A stretch of DNA of 45,251 bases from CAVLCC01 sp963661535 (GCA_963661535.1 CAVLCC010000013.1:1-45251), one strand, 5' to 3'. Counted from the first letter of the stretch, positions 15,998 to 24,603 are shown. Notes: generated by a model not told the origin, from the sequence alone. Made by a program: numbers and translations.

Positions 15998-16828
15998 ATG
16001 GGAGTCAAGCAGTACAAACCGACGTCGCCTGGGCGCCGCTTTCAGACAGTGTCTGACTTTGCGGAGATTACTCGTTCGACGCCAGAGAAGTCGCTACTAG
16101 AGCCTCTTCCACAAAAAGCTGGTCGCAATTCTTACGGCCGCATTACCACCAGACATAAAGGTGGACGTGTAAAGAGACAATACAGAGTTATCGACTTCAA
16201 GCGCACCAAAGATGGTGTGCCAGCAAAAGTTGCAACTATTGAGTACGATCCAAACAGATCTTCTCGCATTGCACTTTTGCACTATGCAGATGGAACTAAG
16301 ACATACATCTTGCATCCAAGAGGTCTAAAAGTTGGAGATGTAGTTCTAAGTGGAACTGGTGCTGATATTAAACCTGGAAATGCACTTGCTCTAGCAGATA
16401 TTCCAGTTGGTACTCTTATTCACGCTGTTGAAATGCAACCTGGCAAGGGAGCAGCAATGGCAAGATCAGCAGGAACATCAATTCAGCTTATGGCTAAAGA
16501 AGGCAAGTATGCAATTTTGCGTCTTCCATCTTCAGAGATGAGAAAAGTCTTGCTAACCTGCAAAGCCACAATTGGTGAAGTTGGAAATGCTGAACACAGC
16601 AACATCAAATATGGCAAAGCTGGTCGCATGCGTTGGAAGGGCGTTCGTCCACATGTACGTGGTACTGTTATGAACCCTGTAGATCACCCACATGGTGGTG
16701 GCGAGGGCAAAAACAAATCCGCTGGACGTCACCCAGTTTCACCTTGGGGTCAACCTGCAAAAGGTCACCGCACGCGCTGCAAGAAGAAAGCTTCTAGCAA
16801 GCTAATCGTTCGTCGCCGCACTAAGTAA
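15998..16828 (+). CDS. rplB: 50S ribosomal protein L2
   Basis: L2 is required for subunit association and peptidyl transfer. The 276-residue protein begins MGVKQYKPTSPGRR and carries the RHKGGRVKRQYR segment and the C-terminal HPHGGGEGKNKSAGRHPVSP region with the conserved active-site-proximal His. AAGGAG lies 8 bases before ATG 15998. The gene follows the structured leader after rplW. Confidence 0.98.
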   Translation: MGVKQYKPTSPGRRFQTVSDFAEITRSTPEKSLLEPLPQKAGRNSYGRITTRHKGGRVKRQYRVIDFKRTKDGVPAKVATIEYDPNRSSRIALLHYADGTKTYILHPRGLKVGDVVLSGTGADIKPGNALALADIPVGTLIHAVEMQPGKGAAMARSAGTSIQLMAKEGKYAILRLPSSEMRKVLLTCKATIGEVGNAEHSNIKYGKAGRMRWKGVRPHVRGTVMNPVDHPHGGGEGKNKSAGRHPVSPWGQPAKGHRTRCKKKASSKLIVRRRTK

Positions 16829-16844
16829 TTGATTGGAGAATACT

Positions 16845-17111
16845 GTGAGTAGAAGTTTGAAAAAGGGACCCTTTGTAGACCCAAAGCTTCTTAGTCGCAT
16901 AACGGCGATGAATGCTGAAGGTACTAAAGAAGTGGTAAAAACATGGTCGCGTGCTTCGACTATCTTCCCTGAGATGGTAGGACACACTATTGCTGTTCAC
17001 GATGGACGCAAGCATGTTCCTGTTTTTGTGACAGAGTCAATGGTAGGTCACAAGTTAGGCGAGTTTGCCCCCTCAAGGACATACAGACCATTTGCAGGAG
17101 GTAAGAAATAA
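16845..17111 (+). CDS. rpsS: 30S ribosomal protein S19
   Basis: S19 pairs with S13 in the small-subunit head. GTG 16845, 6 bases after TTGGAG, gives 88 residues beginning with the family motif SRSLKKGPFVDPKLL; a TTG at 16833 would add four residues without a proper ribosome binding site. EFAPSRTYRPFAGGKK closes the protein. Confidence 0.96.
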   Translation: MSRSLKKGPFVDPKLLSRITAMNAEGTKEVVKTWSRASTIFPEMVGHTIAVHDGRKHVPVFVTESMVGHKLGEFAPSRTYRPFAGGKK

Positions 17112-17113
17112 AG

Positions 17114-17452
17114 ATGGAAGCAAGAGCAATCGCAAAATATGTGAGAGTTTCTCCACGTAAGGCGCGTATGGTTGTAGATATGATTCGCGGCAAGTCTGTA
17201 GATCAAGCACGCGACATCCTAGCATTTTGCGACCGCAATGTTGCAGAGGATGTTTTGAAGTGTCTAAACAGTGCAGTTGCAAACGCTGATCAGGCAGGTA
17301 TGCCAGTTGATAGCCTAATCGTGAGCAAAACTTACGTTGATGAGGGACCAACTATGAAGCGTATTCGTCCTCGCGCTAAAGGCAGCGCTTCTAGAATTCG
17401 CAAAAGGTCGAGCCACATTACCGTTATGGTAGCTCCGAGAGGGGAGGAGTAA
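17114..17452 (+). CDS. rplV: 50S ribosomal protein L22
   Basis: L22 forms part of the exit-tunnel constriction with L4. The 112-residue product starts MEARAIAKYVRVSPRKARMV and has the RIRPRAKGSASRIRKRSSH hairpin that reaches into the tunnel. Its start is 2 bases after rpsS, so translation is probably coupled. Confidence 0.98.
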   Translation: MEARAIAKYVRVSPRKARMVVDMIRGKSVDQARDILAFCDRNVAEDVLKCLNSAVANADQAGMPVDSLIVSKTYVDEGPTMKRIRPRAKGSASRIRKRSSHITVMVAPRGEE

Positions 17453-17454
17453 GA

Positions 17455-18156
17455 ATGGGACAAAAGGTCAACCCTACCGGCTTCCGCCTCGGAATTACCG
17501 AGAACTGGAAAAACCGCTGGTATGCCGATAAGGATTATGCCAATACCTTAGCTGGCGACCTTGAAATCAGAAAATTTTTGGCAAAACGTCTTGATCGTGC
17601 TGCTATTGCACTAATCGAGATTGAGCGTGCAGGTGAGAAAATCAAAGTTATTATCACCACTGCTCGCCCAGGAATTGTTGTTGGCAAAAAAGGTGCCGAG
17701 ATCAATCAACTCAGAAAAGAGCTTTGCGATCTTACAGGCTCTCATGTAGAGATTGAGGTAATTGAGGTAAAGCGTCCTGAGCTTGATGCAAACTTGATTG
17801 CACAATCTATTGCAGAGCAGCTTGAGGGACGTGTTGCATTTCGTCGTGCTATGAGAAAAGCAGTTCAATCTGCTCGCAAATCTGGAGCACCTGGAATTAA
17901 GATTCAGTGTGCAGGACGTCTTGGCGGAGCTGAGATGTGCCGCACAGAGTGGTATCGTGAGGGCCGTGTTCCTCTACACACACTTCGTGCAAAGATTGAT
18001 TATGGCACATCCATTGCAGCAACAACAATGGGTTCAATTGGAATTAAAGTTTGGGTCTATCATGGCGAGAGGCTTCCAGGAATGGATATTCCTAGACCAG
18101 CACTTGAGGGCACTCCTCGTCCGCAGCGCCATCGTCGTGGCGAAGGGAGGAAGTAA
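17455..18156 (+). CDS. rpsC: 30S ribosomal protein S3
   Basis: S3 lines the mRNA entry channel. The 233-residue product has the GQKVNPTGFRLGI N-terminus, a KH domain with the GKKG loop (RPGIVVGKKGAEI) and the C-terminal GRLGGAEMCRTEWYREGRVP segment. GGGGAGGA in the end of rplV supplies its ribosome binding site. rplP follows 3 bases later. Confidence 0.98.
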   Translation: MGQKVNPTGFRLGITENWKNRWYADKDYANTLAGDLEIRKFLAKRLDRAAIALIEIERAGEKIKVIITTARPGIVVGKKGAEINQLRKELCDLTGSHVEIEVIEVKRPELDANLIAQSIAEQLEGRVAFRRAMRKAVQSARKSGAPGIKIQCAGRLGGAEMCRTEWYREGRVPLHTLRAKIDYGTSIAATTMGSIGIKVWVYHGERLPGMDIPRPALEGTPRPQRHRRGEGRK

Positions 18157-18159
18157 ACG

Positions 18160-18576
18160 ATGCTAATTCCTAAGCGCGTTAAGCACCGCAAGGTGCAGCG
18201 TGGCTCTATGAAGGGCAAAGCCAAAGGTGGCACAAAGCTAAACTTTGGTGATTGGGGCATCCAAGCTCTTGAGCCACATTGGATTACCAACCGACAGATT
18301 GAGGCAGCACGTATTGCTATGACTCGTCAAATGAAACGTGGCGGTCGTGTTTGGATTACAATCTTTCCTGATAAGCCAATTACCAAAAAACCTGCTGAAA
18401 CTCGCATGGGTTCAGGCAAAGGTAACCCTGAAGAGTGGGTGGCAGTAGTAAAACCTGGACGTATTATGTTTGAGGTTGGAGAGATCGACGAGGCAATCGC
18501 TCGTCATGCACTAGAACTTGCTATCCAGAAGCTTCCGATCAAGTGCAAGATCGTCAGCCGTAAGGATCAGGGGTGA
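18160..18576 (+). CDS. rplP: 50S ribosomal protein L16
   Basis: L16 supports the A-site tRNA on the large subunit. The product is 138 residues, beginning MLIPKRVKHRKVQRG, with the conserved TRQMKRGGRVWITIFPDKP and MGSGKGNPEEWVAVVKPG segments. GGGAGGAAG lies just before ATG 18160, inside the end of rpsC. rpmC begins 5 bases after its stop. Confidence 0.98.
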   Translation: MLIPKRVKHRKVQRGSMKGKAKGGTKLNFGDWGIQALEPHWITNRQIEAARIAMTRQMKRGGRVWITIFPDKPITKKPAETRMGSGKGNPEEWVAVVKPGRIMFEVGEIDEAIARHALELAIQKLPIKCKIVSRKDQG

Positions 18577-18581
18577 GATTG

Positions 18582-18797
18582 ATGAAAGCATCAGAGATCA
18601 GAGACCTCAGCAACGAGGATCTTGAGAAGTCACTAAAAGACTCTCGCGCAGAACTATTTAATCTGCGTTTCCAGATGGCAACAAGCCAACTAGATAATAC
18701 TGCTCGAATTAAGATTGTTAAAAAGAACATCGCAAGAGTTCTAACTGAGATTCGTGCGCGTCAGATAAAAGCAGCGGCTAACACCGTGTCTCGTTAA
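18582..18797 (+). CDS. rpmC: 50S ribosomal protein L29
   Basis: L29 sits by L23 at the tunnel exit. ATG 18582 gives 71 residues starting MKASEIRDLSNEDLEKSL, with the LFNLRFQMATSQLDN helix motif. A GTG at 18573 overlaps the rplP stop but would add three residues without conservation. AGGGGTGA upstream is the likely ribosome binding site. Confidence 0.95.
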   Translation: MKASEIRDLSNEDLEKSLKDSRAELFNLRFQMATSQLDNTARIKIVKKNIARVLTEIRARQIKAAANTVSR

Positions 18798-18809
18798 AGG
18801 AGTTTGTAG

Positions 18810-19070
18810 ATGACTGAGATGAGAAACGACAGAAAGACGCGTCAGGGTGTGGTAGTCTCTGCTGGCAATGACAAAACCATCGTCGTAAAAATTGTGGAGC
18901 GCAAAAAGCACCCTAAATACGACAAAATGGTTAACAGCAGCAAAAAGCTACATGCTCATGACGAGGCAAATGAAGCAAACATAGGCGATACCGTAAGAAT
19001 TATGGAAACTCGCCCGCTATCTAAACTAAAAAGATGGCGTCTTATTGAGATTGTAGAAAGAGCCAAATAG
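18810..19070 (+). CDS. rpsQ: 30S ribosomal protein S17
   Basis: S17 is a primary 16S rRNA binder with an OB fold. The 86-residue product shows RKTRQGVVVSAGNDKTIVV, ERKKHPKYDK and the C-terminal RPLSKLKRWRLIEIVE. AAGGAG lies 8 bases before ATG 18810. It is the last gene of the S10 group; a long hairpin follows before rplN. Confidence 0.97.
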   Translation: MTEMRNDRKTRQGVVVSAGNDKTIVVKIVERKKHPKYDKMVNSSKKLHAHDEANEANIGDTVRIMETRPLSKLKRWRLIEIVERAK

Positions 19071-19082
19071 TAGGCATTGGAA

Positions 19083-19127
19083 TTTTGAATTAAAAGATTG
19101 GCTAGTTTTAAGACTTTTAGTTCAAAA
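19083..19127 (+). other. Long AU-rich hairpin at the S10/spc junction
   Basis: A 14-bp stem (19083-19096 with 19114-19127, one G-U pair) and a 17-base loop fill the 76-base rpsQ-rplN spacer. It lies at the same boundary where the S10 and spc operons are separate in E. coli. The 3' side lacks a clean T-run, so it may mark mRNA processing or a weak stop between the two groups. The minus strand also lacks a T-run. Confidence 0.45.
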
Positions 19128-19146
19128 AGCAATTTGGAGGAAACTG

Positions 19147-19515
19147 ATGATACAGCAACAGACAATCCTAACTGTGGCGGATAACTCCGGAGCGCGTAGA
19201 GTCCAGTGCATCAAGGTTTTGGGCGGCTCAAAGAGACGCTATGCTGGACTTGGCGACGTAATTATCTGCTCTGTAAAGGAAGCAACTCCTAATGGAACAG
19301 TAAAAAAAGGCGACGTAGTTCGTTGTGTTGTCGTTAGGGTTAAAAAAGAAGTTCGCCGCAAAGATGGAAGCTATATTAGGTTCGATCAAAATGCGGCAGT
19401 GGTCATTGACCAAACCGGTGCTCCTCGCGGCACGAGAATCTTTGGGCCTGTGGCCAGAGAGCTTCGTGATAAAAAGTTCATGAAGATCGTGTCACTCGCT
19501 CCGGAAACACTTTAG
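19147..19515 (+). CDS. rplN: 50S ribosomal protein L14
   Basis: L14 contacts the small subunit and the silencing factor RsfS. The 122-residue product begins MIQQQTILTVADNSGARRVQ and carries the RKDGSYIRFDQNAAVVID and GPVARELRDKKFMKI segments. TTGGAGGAAAC lies directly upstream. It opens the spc group. Confidence 0.98.
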   Translation: MIQQQTILTVADNSGARRVQCIKVLGGSKRRYAGLGDVIICSVKEATPNGTVKKGDVVRCVVVRVKKEVRRKDGSYIRFDQNAAVVIDQTGAPRGTRIFGPVARELRDKKFMKIVSLAPETL

Positions 19516-19530
19516 GAGGAGAGATACGAA

Positions 19531-19842
19531 ATGGCAATGAAAATTCGCAGGGGAGATAAGGTTTGTGTTATATCCGGTAAGGATAAAGGCACTGAGTCAG
19601 AAGTAATGGAAGTTTTGCCTCGTGTTAACAAGGTTGTAGTAGAAAAAGTCGCTGTGGCTAAAAAGCACCAGCGTCCTACACAAGCAAATCAGCAAGGCGG
19701 AATTGTTGATATCGAAAAGCCGATTGATGCATCAAACGTTATGCTTATCTGCCCTAAGTGCAAAAAACCAGTTCGCGTAGGAACCAAGCGCGACGGCGCA
19801 AAAAAACTCCGTGTTTGCAAAAAATGCGGTGAGGAGTTTTAA
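19531..19842 (+). CDS. rplX: 50S ribosomal protein L24 (zinc-ribbon form)
   Basis: L24 initiates large-subunit assembly. The 103-residue product has a KOW fold (GDKVCVISGKDKGTESEV) and two C-terminal CxxC pairs (C74/C77 and C96/C99) that would bind zinc. The start is ATG 19531, with AGGAGGAGA upstream; an in-frame ATG at 19537 cannot be excluded. Confidence 0.97.
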   Translation: MAMKIRRGDKVCVISGKDKGTESEVMEVLPRVNKVVVEKVAVAKKHQRPTQANQQGGIVDIEKPIDASNVMLICPKCKKPVRVGTKRDGAKKLRVCKKCGEEF

Positions 19843-19870
19843 ATAAACTTCTTAATTAAACAAGCCGAGT

Positions 19871-19898
19871 AGGCGATAGGGTCGGAAATCCTACGCCT
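19871..19898 (+). other. Hairpin before rplE
   Basis: AGGCG-TAGG (19871-19880, one bulged A) pairs with CCTA-CGCCT (19890-19898), 28 bases before the rplE start. It is followed by TTTAAAA, too short a T-run for a good terminator. It may be a translational control element for L5 and downstream genes. Confidence 0.35.
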
Positions 19899-19926
19899 TT
19901 AAAACCTCGTTTTGAAAGGAATGAAA

Positions 19927-20475
19927 GTGACACCTCGTCTTAAACAAGATTACAAGGACAGGGTCGCCCCGCTTCTAGAAAAAGAGCTGGGCATCACCAA
20001 CGTCAACCATGTGCCAAAACTCGTAAAGATTGTGGTTAACATGGGTGTAGGAGAAGCAGTTAGCGATTCTAAACTTCTAGACTCTGCTATTGAGGATTTG
20101 CGCACCATTACAGGTCAGCAGCCAATGGTTTGTAGAGCTAAAAAGTCAATTGCTAGCTTTAAAGTTCGTACTGGTATGCCAATTGGATGCAAAGTTACTT
20201 TGCGCGGAGACCGCATGTGGGAGTTCTTTGACAGACTAGTTTCAACTGCTATCCCTCGTATTAGAGACTTCCGTGGTCTTCCTGCAACTAGCTTTGATGG
20301 CAGAGGCAACTACACATTTGGTGTAACTGAGCAACTAATCTTCCCAGAGATTGAGTACGACAAAATTGATAGAACTCGCGGCATGGACATCACATTTGTT
20401 ACCAGCGGCGATACAAACGACGAGGGTGCAAAGGCTTTGCTAGATGCCTTTGGTTTCCCCTTTAAGCAGGATTAA
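19927..20475 (+). CDS. rplE: 50S ribosomal protein L5
   Basis: L5 binds 5S rRNA and forms part of the central protuberance. GTG 19927 is chosen because AAAGGA ends 6 bases before it; ATG 19921 and TTG 19912 are in frame but have no properly spaced site. The 182-residue protein begins TPRLKQDYKDRVAP and shows VNMGVGEAVSDSK, KSIASFKVRTGMPIG and the DFRGL loop. rpsN follows closely. Confidence 0.95.
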   Translation: MTPRLKQDYKDRVAPLLEKELGITNVNHVPKLVKIVVNMGVGEAVSDSKLLDSAIEDLRTITGQQPMVCRAKKSIASFKVRTGMPIGCKVTLRGDRMWEFFDRLVSTAIPRIRDFRGLPATSFDGRGNYTFGVTEQLIFPEIEYDKIDRTRGMDITFVTSGDTNDEGAKALLDAFGFPFKQD

Positions 20476-20490
20476 GGAGGGTAAAGGCAA

Positions 20491-20676
20491 ATGGCAAAAA
20501 AGTCTTGCATTGCAAAGGCTAAGCGTGAACCAAAGTATTCTACGCGTCAGCACAATCGTTGTCAGCGCTGCGGACGTCCAAGAGGTTATTACCGCAAATT
20601 TGGACTTTGCCGCGTGTGCTTGCGAGAGCTTGCTAGCAAAGGTGAGCTACCAGGCGTTCGCAAGGCTAGCTGGTAG
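20491..20676 (+). CDS. rpsN: 30S ribosomal protein S14, zinc-binding type
   Basis: S14 is a late-assembly head protein. The 61-residue form has four zinc ligands (C24, C27, C40, C43), the type Z form common in Gram-positive bacteria. Its start MAKKSCIAKAKREPKY and end GVRKASW are standard. AGGAGGGTAAAGG lies just upstream. A zinc-independent paralogue may exist elsewhere, as in many actinobacteria. Confidence 0.98.
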   Translation: MAKKSCIAKAKREPKYSTRQHNRCQRCGRPRGYYRKFGLCRVCLRELASKGELPGVRKASW

Positions 20677-20765
20677 ACCAGCTACATTTTATCCGGTCGA
20701 ACAGGCGTCAAGCTAGAAAAACTAGAAGACGAACCAACGACAAGATGTTTTTAAGGAGGTATTAA

Positions 20766-21164
20766 ATGTCTGTAACAGACCCTATAGCGGATATGCTTAC
20801 ACGCATCAGAAACGCAAATTCTGCAAATAAAGAAAAAGTTTCGATGCCGTCTAGCAAGAAGCTCGTGGCCATAGCACAGATCATGAAAGACGAGGGCTAT
20901 ATTGCTAACTTTGAAGTTGTTGAGCAAGCTCCTCAAAATGTTTTAGAGATCACTTTGAAATACGGTCCTAAAAAAGCAAAAGTTATTCGCGGTATTCGCA
21001 GAATTTCTAAGCCAGGTCTTCGTATTTATGCAGGCAAAAACGATCTTCCTCGCGTACTTGGTGGATTAGGAACAGCTATTATCTCTACTTCAAAGGGAGT
21101 TATGGCCGATCGTGATGCACGCAAGCTCGGCGTGGGTGGCGAAGTAATCGCCTATATTTGGTAA
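20766..21164 (+). CDS. rpsH: 30S ribosomal protein S8
   Basis: S8 binds the central domain of 16S rRNA and in E. coli represses the spc operon. The 132-residue protein begins MSVTDPIADMLTRIRNAN and ends with the STSKGVMADRDARKLGVGG motif and IAYIW. TAAGGAGGT lies 7 bases before ATG 20766. The 89-base spacer after rpsN shows no clear gene or terminator. Confidence 0.98.
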   Translation: MSVTDPIADMLTRIRNANSANKEKVSMPSSKKLVAIAQIMKDEGYIANFEVVEQAPQNVLEITLKYGPKKAKVIRGIRRISKPGLRIYAGKNDLPRVLGGLGTAIISTSKGVMADRDARKLGVGGEVIAYIW

Positions 21165-21192
21165 CGCGTAAGTATTCGATAAGGAGTAATCA

Positions 21193-21735
21193 ATGTCTAG
21201 AATTGGAAAACTGCCTATCGCGATACCAGCTGGTGTTGATGTAAAAGTTGATGGCAGCACAGTTACCGTGAAAGGCTCTAAAGGTGAGCTAAAACAAACA
21301 TTTTCAGATAAGCTCACAATTGAAGTTAACGATGGCAATATCGAGGTTAAAAGACCTGATGATGAACAAGAGTCAAGATCTTTGCATGGTCTAACTCGCA
21401 CGCTTATTCACAACATGATTATTGGAGTAACAGAAGGTTATTCTAAGAAGCTAGTTTTGGTTGGCGTTGGATATCGTGCCCAACTAAAAGGCAGCGATCT
21501 TCAAATGTCTTTGGGATACTCTCATCCTGTAGATGTTAAAGCTGTCGAAGGAATTAAGTTTGAATGTCCTTCTCCAACTGAGATTATTATCAGTGGTATA
21601 GATAAGCAAAAAGTTGGTCAGGTAGCTGCAGATGTTCGTGCATGGAGAGCACCTGAACCTTATAAAGGCAAAGGTATTAGATACGAGGGCGAGAGAGTAC
21701 GCCACAAGCTTGGTAAGGCTGCTTCGGCAGGCTAG
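21193..21735 (+). CDS. rplF: 50S ribosomal protein L6
   Basis: L6 sits near the sarcin-ricin loop and the factor-binding site. The 180-residue product begins MSRIGKLPIAIPAGVDVKV and has two tandem folds, with LVGVGYRAQ and the C-terminal RAPEPYKGKGIRYEGE motif. AAGGAG lies 8 bases upstream of ATG 21193. Confidence 0.98.
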   Translation: MSRIGKLPIAIPAGVDVKVDGSTVTVKGSKGELKQTFSDKLTIEVNDGNIEVKRPDDEQESRSLHGLTRTLIHNMIIGVTEGYSKKLVLVGVGYRAQLKGSDLQMSLGYSHPVDVKAVEGIKFECPSPTEIIISGIDKQKVGQVAADVRAWRAPEPYKGKGIRYEGERVRHKLGKAASAG

Positions 21736-21794
21736 CGCCACGGTTTGGGAATCTAAGGGATAAAAGTTGATTTGGTAATCATTTAGGAGTATCG

Positions 21795-22163
21795 ATGGAC
21801 AAGTCAAAACAAAAAACAATTAACCTGAAGCGCCGTCAGCGTCGCGTTCGGGCTAAGGTCTCTGGAACCCCGGATCGTCCGAGGCTCAGAGTTACTAGGT
21901 CAAACGCACATATTTATGCTCAGGTTATTGATGATGTAGCTGGACGTACACTTTGCTCATGCAGCTCACTAGATCCAGAGTTTAAACAGTCTGGCAAAAG
22001 CGGCTCAAACGCAGAGGGTGCAAAAGTAGTAGGTCAGCTAGTTGGCAAAAGAGCTGGCGAACTAGGAATTTCCGAGGTCGTATACGACCGCGGTGGACGT
22101 ATTTATCATGGACGTGTGCAGGCTCTAGCTGAGGGCGCACGCGAATCTGGACTGAAGTTTTAG
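21795..22163 (+). CDS. rplR: 50S ribosomal protein L18
   Basis: L18 binds 5S rRNA with L5. The 122-residue product has a basic N-terminus (LKRRQRRVRAK), RPRLRVTRSNAHIYAQVIDD and a C-terminal YDRGGRIYHGRVQALAEGAR segment. TTTAGGAGT lies just upstream. rpsE starts 11 bases after the stop. Confidence 0.98.
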   Translation: MDKSKQKTINLKRRQRRVRAKVSGTPDRPRLRVTRSNAHIYAQVIDDVAGRTLCSCSSLDPEFKQSGKSGSNAEGAKVVGQLVGKRAGELGISEVVYDRGGRIYHGRVQALAEGARESGLKF

Positions 22164-22174
22164 GGAGGAGAGAT

Positions 22175-22693
22175 ATGCCACGCAATAAAAATCAACAAGC
22201 TCCCGAACTTCAGGAGCGAGTGGTTTATATCAATCGCGTTGCTAAGGTTGTTAAAGGCGGACGTAGGTTCTCCTTATCAGCACTAGTTGTGGTTGGTGAT
22301 GGACATGGTCATGTAGGCATTGGAATGGGCAAGTCTCAAGAAGTGCCAACAGCCATTCAAAAAGCAACCGAAGATGCTAAGAAAAACATGTTTGAGGTGC
22401 CTATCACTAAAGATGGTTCAATTCCTCACGAGGTGCTAGGTGAGTTTTCTGCAGGTAGAGTTTTGCTAAAGCCTGCTCGTCCTGGTACTGGAGTTATCGC
22501 AGGTGGCGCTGTGCGTCCTTTGCTTGAGCTTGCAGGAATTGAGAATGTTTTATCAAAATCTTTGGGAACAGATAATGCAATCAACATCGTAAAAGCTGCA
22601 GCTCAGGGTCTAAGAGAACTCAATAGCCCCAAACAAACTGCAACAGCTCGCGACGTTAGTGTTGCCCACATCTTCGGATGGGAGGAGAACTAA
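22175..22693 (+). CDS. rpsE: 30S ribosomal protein S5
   Basis: S5 helps control decoding fidelity and mRNA unwinding. The 172-residue product shows the double-stranded RNA-binding fold with VNRVAKVVKGGRR-like (here INRVAKVVKGGRRF) and VGDGHGHVGIGMGKSQEV, then GTGVIAGGAVRPLLELAGI. GGGAGGAGA lies just before ATG 22175. It is followed after 2 bases by rpmD. Confidence 0.98.
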   Translation: MPRNKNQQAPELQERVVYINRVAKVVKGGRRFSLSALVVVGDGHGHVGIGMGKSQEVPTAIQKATEDAKKNMFEVPITKDGSIPHEVLGEFSAGRVLLKPARPGTGVIAGGAVRPLLELAGIENVLSKSLGTDNAINIVKAAAQGLRELNSPKQTATARDVSVAHIFGWEEN

Positions 22694-22695
22694 CA

Positions 22696-22887
22696 ATGGC
22701 TCAGGCAAAAAAGACTTTGCGTGTAACGCAGGTTAAATCTACTATTGGATATAAAGATAACCAGCGCAGAATTTGTGAGTCGCTCGGTCTTGGAAAAATT
22801 GGCCGCTATCACGACCATGCTGACACCCCTGAGATTCGCGGGATGATTTTTAAGGTCAAGCACTTGGTTAAGGTTGAGGAGATTTAA
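22696..22887 (+). CDS. rpmD: 50S ribosomal protein L30
   Basis: This is the small large-subunit protein L30, 63 residues, with LRVTQVKSTIGYKDNQRR and a C-terminal GMIFKVKHLVKVEE. ATG 22696 is preceded by GGGAGGAG, which lies in the end of rpsE; an upstream in-frame ATG (22678) overlaps rpsE and is not used by the family. Confidence 0.96.
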   Translation: MAQAKKTLRVTQVKSTIGYKDNQRRICESLGLGKIGRYHDHADTPEIRGMIFKVKHLVKVEEI

Positions 22888-22888
22888 T

Positions 22889-23338
22889 ATGCAACTTCAT
22901 GATCTTACTCCCGCTGCAGGTTCTAAAACAGCTAGAAAGCGTGTTGGTCGCGGACCTGGATCGGGCTATGGAAAAACCGCAGGCAGAGGCATGAATGGTC
23001 AAAAGTCTCGCTCTGGTGGAGGAAAAAGAGCTGGCTTTGAGGGTGGACAAACACCTTTGGCACGCAGACTTCCAAAACTTCCTGGATTTAAAAACATCAA
23101 CAGAGTTGAGTATGTGGCTGTTAATGTATCTCGTCTAGAGGAGAAATTTGAAAGCGGAGACGTAGTTGACGCCACATCCCTAAAAGAAAAGGGTATAATT
23201 AAACATGTCGATGAGCCTGTAAAGGTTTTGGGTTCAGGAGAGCTCACAAAATCTCTCACAGTTAAAGTCGACAAGGTTTCTGCTGGTGCAGCATCAAAGA
23301 TTGAGGCTGCTGGAGGAAAGGTTGAAGTAGCTTGTTAG
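22889..23338 (+). CDS. rplO: 50S ribosomal protein L15
   Basis: L15 is a late-assembly large-subunit protein. The 149-residue product from ATG 22889 begins MQLHDLTPAAGSKTARKRVG and has the Gly-rich GRGPGSGYGKTAGRG stretch. GAGGAG lies in the end of rpmD. Its last codons overlap the secY start by 7 bases, so the two are probably translationally coupled. Confidence 0.97.
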   Translation: MQLHDLTPAAGSKTARKRVGRGPGSGYGKTAGRGMNGQKSRSGGGKRAGFEGGQTPLARRLPKLPGFKNINRVEYVAVNVSRLEEKFESGDVVDATSLKEKGIIKHVDEPVKVLGSGELTKSLTVKVDKVSAGAASKIEAAGGKVEVAC

Positions 23339-24603
23339 GTGCAATCGTAAACGCATTCAGAATTCCTGACTTGCGTAAGAAGATCCTCTTCACGCTCTTC
23401 ATAATTGTTATATATCGAATTGGCTCGTTTGTGCCAGTGCCTGGTATCCCATTCCACTCACTGGCCGAACAATTCTCAGCTACTTCATCAGGAAGTATGG
23501 CTTTGCTAAACCTATTTGCAGGTGGCGCATTGTCATACTTTTCGGTGTTTAGTTTGGGAATTATGCCATACATCACCGCATCGATTATTATGCAATTAAT
23601 GCAAGGCGTTATTCCAACTGTAGCTGCATGGGCCAAACAAGGCGAGATGGGAAGAAAAAAGATTACCAATATAACCCGTTGGCTAACAATAGGCATTTCT
23701 ATCCTTAACGCTTTTGGCTATTTATTGCTATTCAAAAGCGATGCTTATGGCATTACCTTATCATCTGAGGTACCTGAGTGGATAACAAACATTATCATTG
23801 TTGCAACAATGGTTATTGGTTCTACTCTAATCATGTGGCTAGGTGAGCTCATTACTCAACGCGGTGTTGGCAATGGTATGTCACTAATCATCTTTGCAAA
23901 CATCTTGTCTGGTCTACCTCAAGCAATTCTATCTTCTTTGCAGCTTGAGTCTAATGGCGTAGCAGTAACAATTATGATCTGTGCTGTTGTGCTAGCTATT
24001 ATTCCTGCAATCGTTTTGATAGAAAGAGCGCAACGCAGAATTCCAGTTAATTATGCAAAGCGTGTATCTGGACGCAGGGTTATGGGTGGAACATCTACAT
24101 ATATTCCACTAAAAGTCAATGCTGCTGGCGTTATCCCTATAATCTTTGCTTCTGCTTTGATTTATTTTCCAGCACAACTTGCAGCAATTTTTAATGTTGA
24201 CTGGTTAAGAGTTGCAGCAGATGCAATTTCTTCTGGATGGGTTAACTGGATACTAACAGTAATCCTCATTGTGTTCTTTACATACTTCTATTCATCAATG
24301 GTATTTAATCCAGAACAAACTGCAGACCAACTAAGACAAAATGGTGGATTTATTCCTGGCGTTCGTCCAGGAACTGCAACTGTAATTCACATCAAGAATA
24401 TCTTGCGCAGAATTACTCTTCCAGGATCTATCTATCTAGCTGTTATTGCTGTTGTTCCAACTATTTTGTTCTACTACACGGGCAACCAGCTAATTAGTGC
24501 TTTTGGTGGAACTTCAATTTTGATTTTGGTTGGAGTTGGACTAGACACAATGCAAAAGGTTGAAAGTCAGCTAAAGACTCACCACTATGATGGATTCTTT
24601 TAG
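23332..24603 (+). CDS. secY: Preprotein translocase subunit SecY
   Basis: SecY is the channel of the Sec protein export machine in the cytoplasmic membrane. The 423-residue protein has the expected ten hydrophobic helices, with the YRIGSFVPVPGI start of helix 1, the MPYITASIIMQ plug/helix region, WLGELITQRGVGNGMS and a conserved TADQLRQNGGFIPGVRPG cytoplasmic loop. It begins at TTG 23332, inside the end of rplO. A GGAGG at about 23312 lies farther upstream than usual, consistent with reinitiation. Confidence 0.97.
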   Translation: MLGAIVNAFRIPDLRKKILFTLFIIVIYRIGSFVPVPGIPFHSLAEQFSATSSGSMALLNLFAGGALSYFSVFSLGIMPYITASIIMQLMQGVIPTVAAWAKQGEMGRKKITNITRWLTIGISILNAFGYLLLFKSDAYGITLSSEVPEWITNIIIVATMVIGSTLIMWLGELITQRGVGNGMSLIIFANILSGLPQAILSSLQLESNGVAVTIMICAVVLAIIPAIVLIERAQRRIPVNYAKRVSGRRVMGGTSTYIPLKVNAAGVIPIIFASALIYFPAQLAAIFNVDWLRVAADAISSGWVNWILTVILIVFFTYFYSSMVFNPEQTADQLRQNGGFIPGVRPGTATVIHIKNILRRITLPGSIYLAVIAVVPTILFYYTGNQLISAFGGTSILILVGVGLDTMQKVESQLKTHHYDGFF

